Part shown: positions 37,301 to 46,813 of the stretch, piece after piece
Position numbering within the stretch: position 1 is the first letter of the stretch
Layout: every line of letters begins with the position of its first letter
Assembly: GCF_932526225.1 (NCBI RefSeq)
Contig: NC_064043.1
Span: 14,506,085-14,570,084, forward strand
DNA: 64,000 bases
Source: Nematostella vectensis
Taxonomy: Eukaryota > Cnidaria > Anthozoa > Actiniaria > Edwardsiidae
Direction: 5' to 3'
Made by a program: the position numbers and the translations under genes
Notes under the pieces: model-generated
What the model was told of the DNA's origin: nothing
Seen by the model: the letters and a program-made list of their open reading frames with translations, nothing else
Database searches by the model: none

Positions 37301-40300
37301 GTGACGCTAGGTAAGTCCATATGTAGCGAATTCTAAGATCCTCGTGTTTGATCATGGTGTGACGCTTGGTAAGTCCATATATAGCGAATTCTAAGATCCT
37401 CGTGTTTGATCATGGTGTGACGCTTGGTCAGTCCATATATAGGGAATTCTAAGATCCTCTTGCTTGATCATGTCGTGACGCTATGTAAGTTCATATACAG
37501 GGAATTCTTAGATTCTCGTGTTTGATCATGGTTTGACGCTAGTTCAGTCCATATATAGGGAATTCTAAGATCCTCTTGCTTCATCATGTCGTGACGCTAG
37601 GTAAGTCAATATATAGGGAATTCTAAGATCGTCGTGTTTGATCATGGTGTGACGCTAGGTAATTCCATATATATAGCGAATTCTAAGATCCCCGTGTTTG
37701 ATCATGGTGTGACGATAGGTGAGTCCATATATAGGGAATTCTAAGATCCTTGTGTTTGATCATGGTGTGACGCTTGGTCAGTCCATATATAGGGAATTCT
37801 AAGATTCTCGTGTTTGATCATGGTGTGACGCTAGGTAAGTCCATATATAGGGGGTTCTAAGATCCTCGTGTTTGATCATGGTGTGACGCTAGGTAAGTCT
37901 ATATATAGGGAATTCTAAGATTCTCGTGTTTGATCATGTCGTGACGCTAGGTAAGTCCATATATAGGGAATTCTAAGATCCTGGTGTTTGATCATGGTGT
38001 GACGCGAGGTAAGTCCATATATATAGCGAATTCTAAGATCCTCGTGTTTGATCATGGTGTGACGCTAGTTCAGTCCATATATAGGGAATTCTAAGAGCCT
38101 CGTGTTTGATCATGGTGTGACGCTTGTTCAGTCACTAAATAGGGAATTCTAAGATCCTCGTGTTTGATCATGGTGTGACGCTAGGTAAGTCCATGTATAG
38201 GGAATTCTAAGAGCCTCGTGTTTGATCATGGTGTGACGCTTGGTAAGTCCATATATAGGGAATTCTAAGAGCCTCGTGTTTGATCATGGTGTGACGCTAG
38301 GTAGGTCCATATATAGCGAATTCTAAGATTCTCGTGTTTGATCATGTCGTGACGCTAGGTAAGTCCATATATAGGGAATTCTAAGATCCTGGTGTTTGAT
38401 CATGGTGTGACGCTAGTTCAGTCCATATATAGGGAATTCTAAGATCCTTGTGTTTGATCATGGTGTGACGCTAGGTAAGTTCATATATAGGAAATTCTAA
38501 GATCTTCGTGTTTGATCATGGTGTGACGCTTGGTCAGTCAATATACAGGGAATTCTAAGATTCTCGTGTTGATCATGTCGAGACACTAGGTAAGTCCATA
38601 TATAGGGAATTCTAAGATCCTGGTGTTTGATCATGGTGTGACGCTAGTTCAGTCCATATATAGGGAATTCTAAGAGCCTCGTGTTTGATCATGGTGTGAC
38701 GCTACGTGAGTCCATATATAGGGAATTCTAAGATCCTCGTGTTTGATCATGGTGTGACGCTAGTTCAGTCCATATATAGGGAATTCTAAGATCCTCGTGT
38801 TTGATCATGGTGTGACGCTAGTTCAGTCCATATATAGGGAATTCTAAGATCCTCGTGTTTGATCATGGCGTGACGCTTGGTCAGTCAATATACAGGGAAT
38901 TCTAAGATTCTCGTGTTGATCATGTCGTGACGCTAGGTAAGTCCATATATAGGGAATTCTAAGATCCTGGTGTTTGATCATGGTGTGACGCTAGTTCAGT
39001 CCATATATAGGGAATTCTAAGAGCCTCGTGTTTGATCATGGTGTCACGCTAGGTGAGTCCATATATAGGGAATTCTAAGATCCTGGTGTTTGATCATGGT
39101 GTGACGCTAGTTCAGTCCATATATAGGGAATTCTAAGATCCTCGTGTTTGATCATGGTGTGACGCTAGTTCAGTCCATATATAGGGAATTCTAAGATCCT
39201 GGTGTTTGATCATGGTGTGACGCTAGGTAGGTCCATATATAGGGAATTCTAAGATCCTTGTGTTTAATCATGGTGTGACGCTAGGTAAGTCCATATATAG
39301 CGAATTCTAAGATCCTCGTGTTTGATCATGGTGTAACGCTTGGTAAGTCCATATATAGCGAATTCTAAGATCCTCGTGTTTTATCATGGTGTGACGTTTG
39401 GTAAGTCCATATATAGGGAATTCTAAGATCCTCGTGTTTGATCTTGTCGTGACGCTAGGTAAGTCCATATATAGGGGGTTCTAAGATCCTCGTGTTTGAT
39501 CATGGTGTGACGCTTGGTAAGTCCATATATAGCGAATTCTAAGATCCTCGTGTTTGATCATGGTGTGACGTTTGGTAAGTCCATATATAGGGAATTCTAA
39601 GATCCTCGTGTTTGATCTTGTCGTGACGCTAGGTAAGTCCATTTATAGGGGGCTCTAAGATCCTCGTGTTTGATCATGGTGTGACGCTTGGTAAGTCCAT
39701 ATATAGGGAATTCTAAGATTCTCGTGTTTGATCATGTCGTGATGCTAGGTAAGTCCATATATAGAGGATTCTAAGATCCTCGTGTTTGATCATGGTGTGA
39801 CACTAGGTAAGTCCATATACACCTACTTCAATAAACGTTGTCAGTGCAAATGGCGAATGGCAATTGGCAAATGGCAGTTCTAAGAACAATCACTGCTTCT
39901 GGTATAATTATTAGAAAGAATAAACATGATAAGTAATATAATCGTAGAAATTATCCACATTTTCCTGCATTCAGTAGAAATTTGACGAGTTCCATGGTAT
40001 TTTTTGATAGTAGAATTGCCATTTAACAATTGGCATTTGCCATTTGCATTGACAACATATTTTGAAATAGATGTATAAAGGGAATTCTAAGACCCTTGTG
40101 AATAAAAAATTAATAAATACCCTTTATGCACCAATTGTGCCCAGTTGCCGTCATGTTATAATGGAAAGCTGAATTAATTAAATGTATTTGGATATATATT
40201 TTCAAATAGCTCTGGAGAAACTAACCGCATTTATAGCTGCACAAATCGCACTAAATCGCCATTCGCAAAATGCACTATTGTACTCTGTGGAAATATACCG

Positions 40301-43300
40301 GAAGTGCAGATGATTGAGTGAGCAGATGATTGAAAGATGTGATGGTGCGAGGTATAAAATCGTTGGTACCAGTACAACTTTGCACCTCTAATGCCAGCTG
40401 CACTCCCATGTGTGAATAGTTTTGTGCAAGAGGGGATGCATTTCAAGTGGGCAGCTATAGAAAGTGAATAAAATTTCCTCCTCCATATTTGGTAACCCCA
40501 TATGTGGGGTGGGAGGTTCCAACATAATCAGGTGCAATCTATGCACCACCCATCTCTGAGGTGGGTGGTACCCATGAACGGTTCATTACACCCCGTGAAG
40601 GGCACAAATTTTGAGTGAAATTAAGAAGCCCTGCTCTATTTTAATTTAATATGAAAGAGCAACTCTCATATACATATGTTGTACTCACTTTATTTTCAGA
40701 ATCCTCAGGTTTCAATGGGGTCTCATCTTTTGGTCGCTTTCTTTTAACAGCTTTTAGTTGCTTCTAAAAAGATAAAGATAAATTTGCTTAACTTTAAGGA
40801 AGGACAAAAGGAAGAGGTGGTGGGGTTCTGGAGATTTCAATTTTTGTCCTAAAAATGATACTATATCAACAATGACAAGAACATGTAGAAAATTTTGTCT
40901 GGTGTTTGTGGCAAGCCTTTGTCATTCTTTGCATTCAGTTGTGGAGGGGCAGATGCCATTTACCCCCTTATGTCCAACTCTGCTGGGGAGTGAGCAACTG
41001 TTATTGTGCTGTCATCAATTGAAAATATCTGACACACAAAAGATGCAAGTCTGATAATTCAACCCTGCATTTCTTGACCACACACAAATCACTCGCCCTT
41101 TGCCCAAAGCATTGTAGAGAAGGTAGTGAATTCACCTACCCTGAAGTCCTTGAGATCAAAATTCTGAACAGTGAACAAACTCAGCCGGCTGGAAGGCTTT
41201 GCCTATAGATAATGGTAGCATTAGTAGTTATTTAACAATGGCATTGTGACTACCTATTTGGCAGGTAGTCAGTGTGACCCAAAGCTTCACAATATTTACA
41301 AAGTCTTTGACATCTAGCAATCGCAGCAAAAATCAACCATACGAGATGGCAATCCTTTGATTTCATTTGATAACTGTGAAAAAGCATTGTAAAGAGACAA
41401 GGTATATTAGGCTAGATTCTAATAAAGCCACAAATTCTGCTATAAATTTGCTGATATGTGCACAATATTTGCACATCACTTTCTATGTTTACTTAGAAAG
41501 CCTGTTAAAGTTATGTTACAGCACTCGAGCGTCTATGCTCACTGATACAAGCCAATGTATTTAGAAAGGATTTTGTGGCTTCATTATCAGGATTTAGCTT
41601 TACAAACTATGTTACTCATACCCTTGGAAAAATTTTATTATTTCATTAAAAGCAGATTCAATCTTATAGACCACTAGTAGCCTAGCCAAACAAAGTGCCT
41701 GAATTTGAAATAGACCACAAGATTATTTTTACTTAATATAGACTACCACTAGTATTACCCATGCTTATGTAGTATGACCTTAAAATGATGTCAAGGGTAA
41801 GTCTAGGGGATGATTTGGTATTGGGAGGGGACTAGGTAACAGGTTGACCTTAAGATGATGTCAAGGGTAAGTCTAGGGGATGATTTGGTATTGGGAGGGG
41901 ACTAGGTAACAAGTATTTTGGTATTGGGAGGGGACTAGGTAACAAGTTTTCTGGTATTGGGAGGGGACTAGGTAACCCGTTTTCTGGTATTGGGAGGGGA
42001 CTAGGTAACCAGTTTTCTGGTATTGGGAGGGGACTAGGTAACAAGTTTTCTGGTATTGGGAGGGGACTAGGTAACAAGTTTTCTGGTATTGAGGGGAGGC
42101 TAGGCACCCAGTTTTCTAGCCAAATAGTTGATAGTTTTACTGTGGAACACCAATAATTTAAACTCAAATAACTCAACTGGCCTAAAAGCTCTCCAGAGAC
42201 TTGTTTTCAGTCATTTTTACTCAGTCATTCCTACTCATACTATAATTCCCCACTAACTCAAATGTTTTTTTTCTCCTTGAGGGTTTGAATAGGTGGAGTT
42301 TCAGTTGTCATGAAGGGTCTGAGATATCAGCATTCAGCCAAAATCACATCTAATCCCCCTGCTGGACAGAAAAACTAAATTTCTTGCCACCTTCCTCAAT
42401 AATTTTACCATATTAATGCAAAAGGACAACAGGTTGAATAGAAATAGCTTTTTCAACTACTTTTTTTTATTACAAATAAACAATACCTCTTTTAATTTCC
42501 TGATTCTGATTGATGGTTGTCTTGGACGCAGTCGACCATTCCAGATAGTGCTGTCAATTGTTGGGCAACTTGCGTTGAGCAATACAGCTGAGTAAATCTG
42601 GAGAAAGATTTGCCAAAATCCATAGAGGATTCAGTGAGGAAGAAATAAAATCTAGATGAAAAAAGTGAATCTACTGTAAATTAGAATTTTGTATATGAAA
42701 TCTTTGCTTGTGTGCAACACCCCCTACTACCCCTCCCCCTCAGACATGTAAATAAGTATAACAAATTAATAACTGTGGTAACACAATTTATGCCCTGATT
42801 CCTAACAGAAACATTGATTTAATCCACGGCATGTGGCTCGTCTGGAAGCAAGTGACACCCTATGCCTGTAGATACAGATCACTTTTCCAAGTTTGTAACT
42901 TTTCGGCACCTATTTTCCAAATTCACAATATTTCTCATTTTTCTTTTACTCAAACAGATCTTTCAGGCATGTGGGACGGTTCTGAACCTCCCATGGCTAC
43001 AGGTCAGATTTCTTTGACTCCCAAGGGCAGGCAATGTCTCTCAAGAGGCTTATTTAAACCTATCTACTCCCTGCCCCCCCCCCCCCCATAGCCCTCCCAT
43101 CCACAGACCTATATTCTACCCTGAGGTAGAGACAGAGGTTAGGTGCTCCCCCCCCACCCACCCCCCCCCCCCCCCCCAAAAAAAAAACACCGCTCTTCAA
43201 TCTAACAAGCTTCTTCTGATAAGCTTTAGATAACAGCGTGCTAGTTTCACAAAAATCTATGACTAATTTAAGTTACCAGGATAATACACTATGTGTTAAA

Positions 43301-44183
43301 CTGTATAAACAATTGTATCTATGATTTGTGTATAATCTATTAATTCTCTTTTATTAAATAACTCATTAATAATATTGGCAAGTTGATATATCATTACGTA
43401 TCATAGCTGCCAAAGAGATTCAAACTATTGACACATCTTACTATAAATCAGTTTATCTGTTAATTTGGTGTCCAAACCATCAAAGAATAACATAATTAAC
43501 TTATTCCTTTCGTGACAAATATAGTATCCTCATTGCGTTCTCCTGTTTCTTCGTTCCATGTACTGCGGTTTCCCGCTTCGTTGTTAATCTGAATCACAAA
43601 CTTTCATGCAAATTGATTCAGGTATAACTAGTAAAGTTAGCCCTCTAATTGACCCCAGATTCGTCGGTCAAACTCGAATGAAGAGAAGGAATCTCCAACC
43701 GTCATTCTACTAAAAAGTTGGACGGTGTAACAAACTAAAGAAAGTCTTAAAGCTAACATAAAATTAAGATAAAACAAGCTTAACCCTGGTATTCATTAAG
43801 TATACTACAATTTAGATTTTGTAAATCGAATCTGCGGTTTGATGTAAGAAAGAATGTTGAGGTATTTTGAGAGGCTTCTAAACTCGCACGCGCATATTAT
43901 GATTTTACCATTAGTATAAGATAGTAAAACTAAAATGGTCAAAACAGTACAATACTTACTTCAGCACATGGTTGTAGATCCAGTCCAGCTTGTTTACCAA
44001 CTTGTCCAAACCTATAGAAATCGAACGACGAGAATTTACACCACAGAAGCAAGTAAACAAAAGCACATCACAAACGGACAGGCGCCCTTTCTGCAGACGA
44101 CAGTCTCTAATGCTTAATCAAACAGTATGCAAATAGTTGTAATCTTACTCGGCATCCTCTATTTCCCCTGTGACAGGACCCAT
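22398..44183 (-). CDS. Rho guanine-nucleotide exchange factor, NET1/ARHGEF3 type, 20 exons
   Basis: Exons in transcript order: 44183-44149, 44011-43960, 42597-42487, 41202-41140, 40763-40689, 34448-34326, 32305-32210, 31541-31473, 30618-30556, 29903-29807, 29465-29386, 28070-27963, 27536-27485, 27067-27009, 26335-26294, 26216-26160, 26062-25949, 25011-24922, 24309-24213, 22543-22398. All junctions agree in phase, giving about 542 residues (human ARHGEF3 526, NET1 596). The N-terminal third is basic with a likely nuclear signal (KAVKRKRPK). The DH domain spans about 209-395 (AIYELSSGEED, MYKLKLMSEYEF, CYVKYCANQ, SPFSRKLDLWSFLDSPRSR with LVKYPLMLK next). The PH domain spans about 415-538 (SGVLKNKHGTKLHAFLFEKV, VEDLPDGDVRLGGSFK, KRQWLNALR). 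The DH domain loads GTP on Rho GTPases, RhoA/B in this subfamily. The protein ends soon after the PH domain and lacks the longer NET1 tail. Confidence 0.92.
23115..23795 (-). repeat. Dispersed repeat family, copy B
   Basis: This is an inverted copy of 4780-5459, in the last intron of the RhoGEF gene. Matching segments run from the AAGAGACCATGATG end to the CGAATTGCAGAG end, with indels and scattered substitutions. No intact ORF is present. Confidence 0.7.
24118..24183 (+). repeat. Fragment of the same dispersed family (terminal piece)
   Basis: The sequence from AAAATAGCTTTCA to CGTGGTCTCTT matches the right end of copy A (about 5387-5459) in the same orientation. It lies about 30 bases beyond the donor of RhoGEF exon 19. 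Confidence 0.6.
26606..27008. repeat. 40-bp minisatellite abutting a RhoGEF splice donor
   Basis: Units of about 40 bp (GGTGGGAATCTAAGGTGAG core followed by GTACTAGTTGTACTAGGTA) repeat about nine times with drift. The last partial unit touches the donor of exon 14 at 27008. The array is interrupted at 26788-26857 by about 70 bp matching the end of transposon family Y (see 50431-52572). Confidence 0.8.
26788..26857. mobile_element. Remnant of transposon family Y inserted in a minisatellite
   Basis: The stretch starting TTCCCTGCTAGCAGAGG is nearly identical to the first 50 bases of the Y inverted repeats in the composite at 50431-52572. Only one end is present. Confidence 0.65.
27220..27425. 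repeat. GAT/ATG-rich microsatellite
   Basis: Imperfect GATGAT and GTTGATGAT runs fill this intronic stretch, including a clean (GAT)n at about 27400-27416. There is no coding role. Confidence 0.7.
30240..30400. repeat. GTT/TTG-rich microsatellite
   Basis: Imperfect TTG repeats, with a clean (TTG)n of about 25 bases near 30325-30350, lie in a RhoGEF intron. There is no coding role. Confidence 0.65.
30840..31455. repeat. 58-bp tandem repeat split by a transposon
   Basis: Three to four copies of a unit containing GCGTGACTCGTGGCTCATTG and GGTTAGAAGGCTAAATGGA run from 30840 to 31002, and a further copy resumes at 31415-31455. The gap is filled by the MITE at 31003-31414. It lies in a RhoGEF intron, ending near exon 8. 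Confidence 0.75.
31003..31414. mobile_element. 412-bp MITE with TA target duplication
   Basis: The terminal inverted repeats are CCGTAAATGACCTAA at the left and its near complement (one mismatch: CCGTAGATGACCTAA) at the right, each flanked by TA. The interior contains at least six diverged copies of a short (A)AACGCCCC motif. It is inserted inside one unit of a 58-bp tandem repeat. TA duplications fit a Tc1/mariner-type element, but no transposase is present. Confidence 0.75.
31541..31790. repeat. Tandem copies of the RhoGEF exon 8 acceptor region
   Basis: About 60-70-bp units repeat upstream of exon 8. Each, read on the minus strand, contains an AG followed by CTATGGA-, CTGTGGA- or CTTTGG-type sequence and GACACGGTCAC, resembling the true acceptor and first bases of the exon at 31541. 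Decoy acceptors lie near 31609, 31668 and 31727. Confidence 0.65.
32306..34325. other. RhoGEF intron 6, no features
   Basis: This is A-rich, unique-looking sequence without an exon that fits the gene's phase, and I recognise no repeat. Short open frames here have no coding character. Confidence 0.4.
34449..36087. other. RhoGEF intron 5, part left of the satellite
   Basis: About 1.6 kb of unique-looking sequence. I see no exon, RNA or repeat that can be supported. Confidence 0.4.
36088..39826. repeat. 58-bp satellite, about 64 copies, inside a RhoGEF intron
   Basis: The consensus unit on the plus strand runs GGTAAGTCCATATATAGGGA, ATTCTAAGATCCTCGTGTTT, GATCATGGTGTGACGCTA. Variants at the first bases (GGTAAGT, GTTCAGT, GGTCAGT, GGTAGGT) recur. 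A block of eight units (464 bp) is repeated: 36655-37118 and 37119-37582 share the same order of variant units, and another shared variant pair lies 1,510 bases apart at 36611 and 38121. This shows higher-order structure. The unit contains a TATATA core and, on the strand opposite the gene, a consensus 5' splice site CTAG/GTAAGT. Confidence 0.95.
39837..40056. mobile_element. 220-bp MITE with ~50-bp inverted repeats, abutting the satellite
   Basis: The left end GTTGTCAGTGCAAATGGCGA and the right end (complement of GTTGTCAATGCAAATGGCAA) are inverted repeats, each continuing through AATTG and GGCAAATGGCA-like sequence. The minisatellite at 6826-7420 derives from this left end. No ORF is present and the target duplication is unclear. 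Confidence 0.75.
41770..42120. repeat. 33-bp minisatellite plus a 71-bp duplication
   Basis: About seven copies of a 33-bp unit (GGTATTGGGAGGGGACTAGG then TAACAAGTTTTCT) end near 42115. Upstream, a larger segment with GATGTCAAGGGTAAGTCTAG is duplicated in tandem (about 41780-41920). Because 33 is divisible by three, the minus strand stays open as a spurious proline-rich ORF. Confidence 0.8.
43070..43180. repeat. Poly-C tracts in a RhoGEF intron
   Basis: Runs of about 15 C (43072-43088) and about 18 C followed by A10 (43158-43186) lie 70 bases apart. On the transcribed minus strand they are G runs that could form G-quadruplexes. Length may be unreliable because of sequencing error. Confidence 0.6.
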
Positions 44184-44307
44184 GAATGAGGGATTATCAG
44201 TTTTATGTGGAACAAAACGTGGACTTTAGTGCGAGATCAGCGAATCGAAGCAGGACGTGCGTGGTCTTGTATTCAAATTCGGTAGGAAAAGGAGCGCCTG
44301 TGGAACT

Positions 44308-44346
44308 GACCAATCAGCACGCGCCGTTTTAGTGAACATCCAATCA
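44308..44346. promoter_or_regulatory. Two CCAAT boxes upstream of the RhoGEF gene
   Basis: CCAATCAG occurs at 44310 and again at 44340, exactly 30 bases apart (about three helical turns), 125-160 bases upstream of the RhoGEF ATG at 44183. This arrangement is typical of NF-Y-bound promoters. Function is inferred from motif and position only. Confidence 0.45.
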
Positions 44347-44713
44347 GCTAACGAGAAAATTGATGTTCCATGAAAGACCGGGAATGAATTTTAGACGATC
44401 TAAAATTATAACTTCCTGTTGAAGTTTTTTATACGACCTAAAAATAGTATTCTGTTTGCCGCGCATTGTTTTGTTATCTCACCTAAAAGGAAATTCGCCA
44501 TTTCTCCTAAAGATTATTACAAGGTCAGATCAAGTAGATCAGATCAACTTTACAGGCCAAGGATAAAGCTAATTTCTTTTCCCTTTCATGTCTTTTTCGT
44601 TTCAAAATATTGAAGATGGTTTGGCGAAAACTTGAAAAGGACGTAAAAAATAAGTTTGGGGGGGGAGTCTTTGACAGCAGAAAAAAAGGGAAAAAAATGT
44701 TACTGCGAAAAAA

Positions 44714-45011
44714 AAAGAGATGAGTTTGACTATCTTGGCATAGCTGTTGACGGCCTCCTATTCACAGATGCGATCCCACTACTGTAGAACGCGGGAGCTT
44801 TTGCCTGCTGTGTTTCCACCCTGGGCCGGTACGCTCCTCTTTAACCAACCTGGTGACTCGAGACTCCTCTCTAGGCACCATATTGACGCCCGACTTAGCG
44901 CGGACACCCGATCGACATAGCACGACCGCCATCAGGGGTCCACACCTCAAGCCATTCAACATCTCTAGCCTCCAAGCAGCTGGATTACAGGCATGCGCCA
45001 CTATGCCCGGC
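44714..45011 (-). ncRNA. 7SL (SRP) RNA gene
   Basis: The minus strand from 45011 begins GCCGGGCATAGTGGCGCATG, the 5' domain of metazoan 7SL and of Alu. It continues with the S-domain signatures TCGATCGGGTGTCCGC, TCAATATGGTG, CACCAGGTTGG, ACCGGCCCAGG and GTAGTGGGATCGC, in the order of the human RNA. Length is about 298 nt (human 299). The gene ends in a T9 run (44716-44708), a pol III terminator. It is the RNA scaffold of the signal recognition particle, which targets secretory proteins to the ER. It lies 530 bases upstream of the RhoGEF ATG, on the same strand. Confidence 0.95.
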
Positions 45012-45250
45012 TGATGACGTATCGTACAGAAAACTGTAGTCATACATGTATTAGCCTCGTATTCATAACGAGGTTATTTATATACAGGTAACCCGCAAAA
45101 CACTAGTAGATCAAAACAGTGCGACGCTAGATACTATAGCCTCTTTAAAATGCCCGGCTGATGACGTATCGTACAGAAAACTGTAGTCTTTCTTGCGTTA
45201 GCCTCGTATTCATAACGGGGTTGTTATAAACACAGGCAACCCGCAAAACG
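45004..45250. repeat. Duplicated 7SL upstream region
   Basis: A 147-bp unit (45004-45150), consisting of the first bases of 7SL and its immediate upstream sequence, is repeated at 45151-45250 with several substitutions. Both copies contain TGCCCGGCTGATGACGTATC, that is the RNA start plus an ATF/CRE-like TGACGTA motif just upstream. The second copy lacks the RNA body. Confidence 0.8.
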
Positions 45251-45446
45251 ATAAAAAAGCGGATGTCTTTCACACTGGAATATCAGTAAAAACACAGAGG
45301 AAAAAAGCTTTAAAGACTTATTTTGACGGGTGAATAACAAAATGGAAGCTTTTGTTTGATGGTTACTCCAAAAAACGGACATACTGTTATGAAAATGTAA
45401 AGCTAATAGAATTCCCCAATATTTTGACAATTTCCATTTCATCCAG

Positions 45447-45518
45447 GTTTCCGTAGTGTAGTGGTTATCACGTGCGCTTCACACGCGCAAGGTCCCCGGT
45501 TCTATCCCGGGCGGAAAC
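45447..45518 (+). tRNA. tRNA-Val (anticodon CAC)
   Basis: The acceptor stem GTTTCCG/CGGAAAC is perfect. The D arm is TAGTGTAGTGGTTATCAC, the anticodon stem TGCGC/GCGCA closes loop TTCACAC (anticodon CAC), and the T stem CCCGG/CCGGG is perfect. A T-rich pol III terminator starts about 12 bases downstream. The T loop reads TTCTATC, so the purine normally at position 57 (and in the B box) is T. The gene is probably functional, but this is atypical. Confidence 0.9.
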
Positions 45519-46789
45519 ATCTCTCTCTTTTTTTTTTGCTCTTTACCGTGTCTTTTTTTCTTTCCTTTGTTTTGTTGCTTTGTGTCTCTTCTTTTTTGTT
45601 TTTTACAGTGTCTTTTGTTTATGTGAAAGCTACTGTTGTCGAAGGTGCTATGATAAAGAGATGAAAAAGTTATATAAAAGAAATATCCACATTACTTTAT
45701 GTGAAATACTTTATGTGAGGCTATAATTGTGAGAAACAGATATAATCAATCTGACGTCATTAGCGCAGTACGTCTTTCATGTGCGGAAATAACACAAACG
45801 CGCAAGCAGGTGGATTGTTTAATCAGCTTTTTGCATAAACACCCGGTCCTTAGAAATATCGGTATTTCCGTGTCAATATATAAACAGTTTTAAGGTATTC
45901 TCTCTTACAGTGACCAGGTTTGCTCTGTTAAAAGAAGTAAGGACGTTATTGTAAAATTTCATTCCGTTTTTTTTTTCTAATTTCTAAAAGGTTGGACGAA
46001 AAAGAACGAGACTTGGACGAGCACAGAAGAAGACTAGGAAAATAATCTTTAGAAATTGGGGAAAGCAACAGCCTCTTCAGGTATATGTAACATGATTTTT
46101 TAAATTTTTATACCTGTCAGTACCTCGAGCCTGGTATGCAGAGGCTTTTGGCGCAATCCGTAGGGCTTTTCAAAGGTAGATTTATTTAATTCCTTGTTAT
46201 TTAGGGGGAAGCGAAGATGTAAGCTTGTGGAAGTAAAAGACTTAAAGATATTAATTTCCCTAGAAAATAAATTGAAAAAATAAGTAAAGCTATTTTACTT
46301 AGCTAAAAAGCTAAAAGAAGCCCACGATACAACCAGCGCACCACAATCTGTTTCTGTTACCGGATTTTTAAGTTACAGCGAAATTTACAAGTTCACAAGT
46401 AAACACAAAATGGATAAGAAGCATTAAAATGTGGTAAAAGTATATCGATTTGTAGAAATATTTAAGAGGTCAAGACCGTTCTACCTCGTTACCATAGAAA
46501 CAGACAGCTTTTCGAGGTCACGGCTCGAAATTTGTTTCTAGAATTCATCAATTGTTTGAACTTCGCTCGATGTTCGAGCCAGAGCACTGCTAGAGCGATT
46601 AATTACAGTATAGGCTAAAATCTTTTCAGGTCGTAAGCTCGAGTAATCCTAGCTAGTGACAACACTGGATTGTTTGCGATTATCTTGGCTTCAAATGTTC
46701 TCATTGTTTTCGGTAGAATTGTTGATAGTAGAAGGCAAGGATTATGGTAATGCGGCGTGCGAAGTTTTAAAGACTCGCAGCGAAAAGCG
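45519..46789. other. Intergenic region between tRNA-Val and the glycosyltransferase gene
   Basis: This is T-rich next to the tRNA, then unique-looking AT-rich sequence. I see no further gene. The 5' end of the glycosyltransferase transcript probably lies at its right side. Confidence 0.4.
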
Positions 46790-46813
46790 ATGACAATTTT
46801 GATCATTGCAACA

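Noticed and set aside
36088-39826. CRISPR-like regular array
   Set aside because: Units are directly abutting with no unique spacers and lie in a eukaryotic intron; it is a satellite.
41850-42176. Proline-rich ORF on the minus strand
   Set aside because: It is produced by a 33-bp minisatellite inside a RhoGEF intron.
42831-43091. 86-codon plus-strand ORF
   Set aside because: It has no recognisable domain, ends in a poly-C tract and is antisense in an intron.
44762-45043. 93-codon minus-strand ORF with Alu-like peptide
   Set aside because: It is a shadow of the 7SL RNA gene. Alu contamination was also considered and rejected because the full S domain and a native terminator are present.
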